Of a DNA stretch of 64,000 nucleotides, positions 59,727 through 64,000 are shown one piece after another (positions within the stretch are counted from its first letter, which is position 1; every line of letters begins with the position of its first letter). Origin of the DNA: Thalassobius sp049116315 (lineage in GTDB: Bacteria; Pseudomonadota; Alphaproteobacteria; Rhodobacterales; Rhodobacteraceae); contig JAGDZD010000010.1 of assembly GCA_049116315.1 (NCBI GenBank), positions 1-64,000 of the forward strand, written 5' to 3'. The translations under genes were made by a program, and so were the position numbers. Under the pieces are notes generated by a model. The model made no database searches and was not told where the DNA came from. It saw only the letters and a list, made by a program, of their open reading frames with translations.

Positions 59727-61112
59727 ATGCAAAATCCGACACAAGACAGCGCAACGCTGTCGCAAAAATTCTATTTCGCCGCATGGCGTTGGCACTTTTA
59801 CGCCGCGCTTTATGTCATTCCATTTTTGTTGATCGCTGCCGTCACCGGCATGGCGATGATGTATCTGACGGTCTTTGACGGTCGCGACGGCGAGAAAATT
59901 GCCGTCACGCCAATAGGCGAGGCCATCGCCCCGTCGCAACTGGCTGAAACTGTTGTGCAGGCCCAGCCCGGCACCGTGGTCGAATGGATTGGCCCGAAAT
60001 CCGAAACGCTGGCCACGGTGTTTCGCGTCAGCACTGACGCAGGTCAGCGTCTGGTTGCTGTGGATCAATACTCTGGCGAGGTGCTTGAAATTTGGAACCG
60101 GCGCGAGGGCTGGTATGACTTTGTCGACAACATCCATTCAGACCTGCTGTTGGGCACCACCGGCGACCGGATGATCGAAATCGCGGCGGGCTTGGGTCTG
60201 ATCATGGTGCTCACAGGTCTCTACCTGTGGTGGCCCCGCGGTGATACAAAATCCATTCTGGTGCCAAACCTGCGGGCCCGTGGGCGCGCACTGTGGAAAT
60301 CTCTCCATGCGGTCATTGGCTTCTGGATCTCTGCCTTGTTGGTCATTTTTCTAATCTCAGGCCTCAGCTGGGCTGGGATCTGGGGCGGGAAATTTGTCCA
60401 AGCCTGGAGCAGTTTTCCCGCCGAAAAATGGAGCAACGTGCCGCTGTCGGATGAGACACATGCCAGCATGAACCACGGCGCCATCGAAGATGTGCCTTGG
60501 GCGCTGGAACAGACCCTGATGCCTGCTTCGGGATCCGCGGCGGGGATCGACGGTCTGCCTGCAGGCACGCCGGTCAGCATCGACAGCGTGATCGTGCTGG
60601 GCAAGGCGCTGGGTCTGCCGGGGCGGTTCCGCGTGGCCTATCCGCGCGATGAAACGGGCGTTTGGACACTCAATCGCGATTCCATGAGCGGCGATTCCAG
60701 CGATCCTTTTGGGGATGCGACAATCCACGTGGATCAATACACCGGCAAGATCTTGGCGGATGTACGCTTTGACGACTACTCGGCGATGGGCAAAGCAATG
60801 GCCGTAGGGGTTCCGTTCCACATGGGTCTGATGGGTTGGTGGAGCTTGACGCTCAACACCGTGTTTTGCCTCTCGGTCATCTTTGTGTCGATCTCTGGGG
60901 TGATCATGTGGCTGAAACGCCGCCCCTCTCGCGCCGGCCGCTTGGCGGCCCCCCCTTCCCCCTCTGAAATGCCGCATTGGAAGGGTGCTATGCTGGTGGG
61001 CCTGTTTTTGGCACTGGCCTTCCCACTGGCGGGGCTGACCTTCCTTGCGGTCATGGCCTTTGATGTTCTGATCCTACAGCGCATCCCGTTGCTGAGACGG
61101 GTTCTGAACTAA
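59727..61112 (+). CDS. PepSY-associated membrane protein (PiuB-like)
   Basis: A 461-residue protein with four main membrane helices and PepSY-type domains: RWHFYAALYVIPFLLIAAVTGMAMMYLTVFDG, FVDNIHSDLLLGTTGDRMIEIAAGLGLIMVLTGLYLWWPRG, LHAVIGFWISALLVIFLISGLSWAGIWGGKF and YTGKILADVRFDDYSAMGKAMAVGVPFHMGLMGWWSLTLNTVFCLSVIFVSISGVIMW. Such proteins are linked to iron-siderophore uptake as inner-membrane reductases. The histidines in the helices are candidate heme ligands. Confidence 0.88.
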   Translation: MQNPTQDSATLSQKFYFAAWRWHFYAALYVIPFLLIAAVTGMAMMYLTVFDGRDGEKIAVTPIGEAIAPSQLAETVVQAQPGTVVEWIGPKSETLATVFRVSTDAGQRLVAVDQYSGEVLEIWNRREGWYDFVDNIHSDLLLGTTGDRMIEIAAGLGLIMVLTGLYLWWPRGDTKSILVPNLRARGRALWKSLHAVIGFWISALLVIFLISGLSWAGIWGGKFVQAWSSFPAEKWSNVPLSDETHASMNHGAIEDVPWALEQTLMPASGSAAGIDGLPAGTPVSIDSVIVLGKALGLPGRFRVAYPRDETGVWTLNRDSMSGDSSDPFGDATIHVDQYTGKILADVRFDDYSAMGKAMAVGVPFHMGLMGWWSLTLNTVFCLSVIFVSISGVIMWLKRRPSRAGRLAAPPSPSEMPHWKGAMLVGLFLALAFPLAGLTFLAVMAFDVLILQRIPLLRRVLN

Positions 61113-61124
61113 CCAAAGCACCTT

Positions 61125-61180
61125 GGGGAGTGATCTTGAGGAGCGCTCCCCACAGGCTTCCCCTCCCCCTTTGGGGAGGG
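61125..61180. repeat. Pair of GC-rich intergenic hairpins
   Basis: GGGGAG (61125-61130) pairs with CTCCCC (61146-61151), and CCCTCCCC (61161-61168) pairs perfectly with GGGGAGGG (61173-61180) around CTTT. No U tract. The remaining gap up to 61334 contains a further CGCGGGC / GCCCGCG repeat but no gene. These look like dispersed intergenic palindromes. Confidence 0.5.
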
Positions 61181-61334
61181 TCAGGGAGGGGGTCTAGGCG
61201 TCGTGTCGCGCGGGCAACCGCGCGCCCGCGGGATCAACGGCGGAGCCAAGCAGAGGCCGGCCCAAGCTGAGGCCTCAAGCCGAAGGATCAGCCCCGTGGC
61301 CAAATCCTCTGGTGCCCGCGCGTTTCAAGCCCGC

Positions 61335-62069
61335 TTACACGTGCTGGCCGCCATTCACTTCAATCTCGGTCCCTGAAATGTAGGACGACGCATCCGAGCA
61401 TAAGAAGAAGATCGTATTGGCCACTTCACTGGTCTGCCCCAATCGGCGCAATGGGATATCTTCCGCAAGCTTATCTGTGCCCGGCGACAGAATTGCCGTT
61501 TCGATCTCGCCCGGGGCAATTGCGTTCACCCGCACACCCAGGGGCCCAAAATCATTCGCCATCTCGCGTGTCAGCGCCGTCAGCGCCGCCTTAGAGGTGG
61601 CATAGGCCGCCCCGGCAAACGGATGCACGCGGTAGCCCGCAATCGAAGTCACATTGACCACAGCCCCTTTGGCTTCGGCCAGCTCTTCTCGCAGCCCCCG
61701 CGCCAGCACAACCGACGAAAAGAAATTCACATGGAACACTTGGCCCCATGTCATCAGATCGGTGTCCAGCGTATTCAAACGCCCGCCATCCGGCGCCTTT
61801 GGGGAAATGCCGGCGTTGTTCACCAAAGCATCCAATCGACCGTCCAGTCGGTCCCGTATTTCCTCAACCTTGTTGATGGTATCCGTTGGGTCGGACAGGT
61901 CGATTTGGATATGGTTGTCCTCTCCTCCGCCCCAAGGGCATTCTGCCGGGAACGGGGCGCGTGAACAGGTCAGCACCCGCCATCCTTCGCGGTTGAACCG
62001 GCGGACCGTGGCATGGCCGATCCCGCGACTGGCCCCCGTCAGCAACAGCGTTTTTTGTCGTTTGCTCAT
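61335..62069 (-). CDS. Short-chain dehydrogenase/reductase (SDR)
   Basis: A 244-residue classical SDR: LLLTGASRGIGHATVRRF, NNAGIS, catalytic Ser in VNVTSIAGY, YATSKAALTALTREM, and C-terminal YISGTEIEVNGGQHV. The ATG at 62069 follows a purine-rich stretch; the longer frame adds 23 unrelated residues. Stand-alone gene on the opposite strand from its neighbours; substrate not predictable. Confidence 0.88.
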   Translation of the reverse strand: MSKRQKTLLLTGASRGIGHATVRRFNREGWRVLTCSRAPFPAECPWGGGEDNHIQIDLSDPTDTINKVEEIRDRLDGRLDALVNNAGISPKAPDGGRLNTLDTDLMTWGQVFHVNFFSSVVLARGLREELAEAKGAVVNVTSIAGYRVHPFAGAAYATSKAALTALTREMANDFGPLGVRVNAIAPGEIETAILSPGTDKLAEDIPLRRLGQTSEVANTIFFLCSDASSYISGTEIEVNGGQHV

Positions 62070-62184
62070 CTCGATCACCCTTTTGACGTGCTGCGACCCT
62101 ATCATCCCGCCCCCCAAGTACAACGGGACACTTGGCACTGCCCCACGAAGCCGTTAACAGGGAAGCGACTTTTAGGACCGGATA

Positions 62185-63075
62185 ATGAAGAAGCAGAACA
62201 TGAACCGCGATTGGATTGCCACGGCCCGGACCCTGTCCGAGGCTCTTCCTTACCTTCAGCGCTTTACCGGCGCCGTTGTTGTCGTCAAATTTGGCGGCAA
62301 CGCCATGGGCGACGATGATGCGATGGCGGAATTTGCGCGCGATATGGTTCTGATGCGACAAGTGGGTGTGAACCCAGTGGTGGTGCATGGTGGTGGCCCG
62401 ATGATCAACGCTATGTTGGACAAACTGGGCATCCAAAGCGAATTTGTGCGCGGCAAGCGCGTCACCGACAAAGCCACCGTCGAAGTTGTCGAAATGGTTT
62501 TGGCTGGCATGGTCAACAAACGTATTGTTCAAGCGATCAATGACGAAGGTGGCCGCGCGGTTGGCATTTCAGGCAAAGACGACAAATTGATGGTTTGCCA
62601 CGCAGATGATCCCGAACTGGGCTTTGTCGGCAAACCAGTCGAAATGAACGTGCAGGTGATCCGTGATCTCTATGACGCAGGGATCATTCCAGTGATCGCC
62701 CCTGTGGGCACCGGGCAAAACGACAATGAGACCTTCAATGTCAACGGAGACACTGCTGCGGGCGCCATCGCCGGGGCGTTGCAAGCAGATCGCTTGTTGT
62801 TGCTGACCGATGTGTCGGGTGTGAAAGACAGTTCTGGTGAGGTGGTCACTGAGCTGACACCAGAGAAAGTGCGCGAGTTTATCGCAGATGGCACCATTGC
62901 TGGCGGGATGATCCCCAAGACAGAGACCGCTCTGGCCGCAATCGAAGCAGGCGTGCGCGCCGTGGTCATTCAGGACGGGCGCGTGCCCAATGCCTGTTTG
63001 CTGGAACTCTTTACCGAGCATGGGGCGGGATCGATCATACGCACTCAAGGGCCCCGCCTGACGAATGCTGTTTGA
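62185..63075 (+). CDS. argB: Acetylglutamate kinase
   Basis: A 296-residue ArgB: VVVKFGGNAMGDDDAMAEFARDMVLMRQVGVNPVVVHGGGPMINAMLDKLG (phosphate-binding GGG), FVRGKRVTDKATVEVVEMVLAGMVNKRIV, and NVNGDTAAGAIAGALQADRLLLLTDVSGV with GGMIPKTETALAAIEAGV. It phosphorylates N-acetylglutamate in arginine synthesis. Its stop overlaps the next gene by 11 bases. Confidence 0.97.
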   Translation: MKKQNMNRDWIATARTLSEALPYLQRFTGAVVVVKFGGNAMGDDDAMAEFARDMVLMRQVGVNPVVVHGGGPMINAMLDKLGIQSEFVRGKRVTDKATVEVVEMVLAGMVNKRIVQAINDEGGRAVGISGKDDKLMVCHADDPELGFVGKPVEMNVQVIRDLYDAGIIPVIAPVGTGQNDNETFNVNGDTAAGAIAGALQADRLLLLTDVSGVKDSSGEVVTELTPEKVREFIADGTIAGGMIPKTETALAAIEAGVRAVVIQDGRVPNACLLELFTEHGAGSIIRTQGPRLTNAV

Positions 63076-63703
63076 TACCATTTCAGATGCCGCCACCGCG
63101 CGGCATCTGACCGTTTTGGGTGGCCTGCACCCAAAAGACAGGCCCAACATTGGCACTCTGCTGCTGTTGGGACCACACGAGCCAGAGTTCTGGCCTCAGT
63201 TTCAACGCAGCCCCGAAGCAACAGATGCCCAGCCAGATCCGATGGATCGCTGGTCCAAGCGCGTGGTCACAGCGTTGGCTGCTGATCTCGGGGCCGAGGC
63301 TGTGTTTCCCTTTGGTGGTCCGCCATTTGAACCCTTCATCGCTTGGGCGCTGCAAACAGGGCGAATTTGGACCTCCCCTGTTGGTCTGCTGGTGCATGAC
63401 CGGGCAGGCCTGTTTGTCTCGTTCCGGGGGGCGCTGGCCTTTCGCGATCATATCCCCTTGCCCAAAGCGCCGCGCCAGTCCCCCTGTGACAGCTGCGCGA
63501 GCCAACCATGTAAAGACGCCTGCCCCGTGGAAGCTTTGCAAGCGCAATCCTATGACGTCGCCGCCTGCAAATCTCATCTGCGCACTGCGGCGGGAGCCTC
63601 GTGCCTTGAGGCGGGCTGTTTGGCGCGACGGGCTTGCCCGCTCAGCGCAACCTATGGCAGGCTCGAGGCGCAATCCGCCTTCCATATGAAAGCCTTTTTA
63701 TGA
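63065..63703 (+). CDS. 4Fe-4S ferredoxin-type protein
   Basis: A 212-residue protein with one iron-sulfur motif CDSCASQPCKDACP (about residues 141-154) and further cysteines (ACKSHL, SCLEAGCLARRACPL), in the manner of a QueG-like C-terminal ferredoxin domain but lacking the cobalamin-binding N-terminus. The N-terminal part (LHPKDRPNIGTLLLLGPHEPEFWPQF) is conserved among Rhodobacteraceae next to argB as far as I recall. Function unknown. Confidence 0.75.
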   Translation: MLFDTISDAATARHLTVLGGLHPKDRPNIGTLLLLGPHEPEFWPQFQRSPEATDAQPDPMDRWSKRVVTALAADLGAEAVFPFGGPPFEPFIAWALQTGRIWTSPVGLLVHDRAGLFVSFRGALAFRDHIPLPKAPRQSPCDSCASQPCKDACPVEALQAQSYDVAACKSHLRTAAGASCLEAGCLARRACPLSATYGRLEAQSAFHMKAFL

Positions 63704-64000
63704 CCCTTCGCTTGATCCTGATGCGCCATGCAAAATCTGATTGGGGCGACATCGATCAGCCTGATCATGACCGTGATTTGAACACCCGTGGCGTGCGTTC
63801 AGCGGCGGCGATGGGGGATTGGCTGCGCAGCAAAGACTATCTGCCTGATCACATCCTAAGCTCTGATGCGCAGCGCACGCGCGCAACCTGTGCCGAGCTT
63901 GCCCTCCCCCCAGATCCGCAGTTTTTACGCGCACTCTACTTGGCCTCATCAGAGGATATGTTGGCGACTTTACAACACGTTACAGAGGCCAAGACTGTCT
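63700..64000 (+). CDS. sixA: SixA-type histidine phosphatase family protein (partial, cut by window end)
   Basis: The first 100 codons of a phosphohistidine phosphatase: LILMRHAKSDW carries the RHG/RHA catalytic motif, followed by DHDRDLNTRGVRSAAAMGDWL and ILSSDAQRTRATCAEL. These are the SixA subfamily blocks. The start overlaps the preceding stop (ATGA). The rest lies beyond the window. Confidence 0.88.
   Translation, partial: MTLRLILMRHAKSDWGDIDQPDHDRDLNTRGVRSAAAMGDWLRSKDYLPDHILSSDAQRTRATCAELALPPDPQFLRALYLASSEDMLATLQHVTEAKTV

Overview
The window reads as the chromosome of a marine Rhodobacteraceae (Roseobacter-clade) alphaproteobacterium. The evidence is dense coding at moderately high GC, many sugar ABC (Rbs-type) and TRAP transporters, FCD-GntR regulators, and the rpmH-rnpA-yidD / yidC-MOSC-engB / argB neighbourhood typical of that family. 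No CRISPR array, rRNA, insertion sequence or prophage was recognised. One tRNA-Arg(ACG) is present.

Region 1 (about 0.5-11.0 kb) is a nitrosative-stress block centred on an Rrf2 regulator that looks like NsrR (5487-5951). Divergent from it is a seven-gene operon. It encodes a CuA-containing heme-copper enzyme whose gene order (CuA subunit, subunit I, SenC/SCO, small membrane protein) matches the norSY-senC-orf1 (sNOR) clusters described in ammonia oxidisers, followed by a formate/nitrite-family channel, a membrane protein and a cytochrome c. A second operon on the same strand runs from a group III truncated globin through a DUF2189 membrane protein, a YeaR-like protein and ccoNOQP (cbb3 oxidase) to a 54-residue membrane protein. 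Three near-identical 19-bp inverted repeats, two between nsrR and norS and one over the -35 box of the globin promoter, tie these units together as one predicted NO-responsive regulon.

Region 2 (11.2-26.5 kb) holds an ABC sugar transporter with an unusual fused double permease and a beta-propeller lactonase. It then holds a complete nickel-pincer-nucleotide (NPN) system: gntR-larC-larE-larB on one strand and, divergently, dctPQM (TRAP transporter) followed by a LarA-family racemase/epimerase. Two VOC proteins and a tandem-HxlR regulator follow.

Region 3 (26.7-43.3 kb) is a twelve-gene minus-strand operon for sugar-acid catabolism: SMP-30 lactonase, RbsBAC transporter, SDR, VOC, 2-hydroxyacid dehydrogenase, RraA-like protein, DgoK, DgoA, SDR and cupin. 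It is divergent from a second FCD-GntR regulator, and next to it is a third ABC transporter (RbsACB) with a DUF4380-like protein and a uronate-dehydrogenase-like SDR. A short palindrome close to CTGATATACCAG recurs at the four promoter regions of regions 2 and 3, suggesting a single regulon joining transport, C2 epimerisation, lactone hydrolysis and the 2-keto-3-deoxy-galactonate route. No aldonate dehydratase is visible.

Region 4 (43.3-64 kb) carries an AraC regulator, secreted DUF1566 and ricin-like proteins, a lower-GC patch with an orphan secreted protein beside tRNA-Arg, a histidine kinase, a flavin disulfide reductase with a TVP38 protein, and then housekeeping genes (rpmH, rnpA, yidD, ttcA, an EAL phosphodiesterase, yidC, MOSC, engB, PepSY protein, SDR, argB, 4Fe-4S protein, sixA cut by the window end). 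A structured stretch with short ORFs lies between yidD and ttcA.
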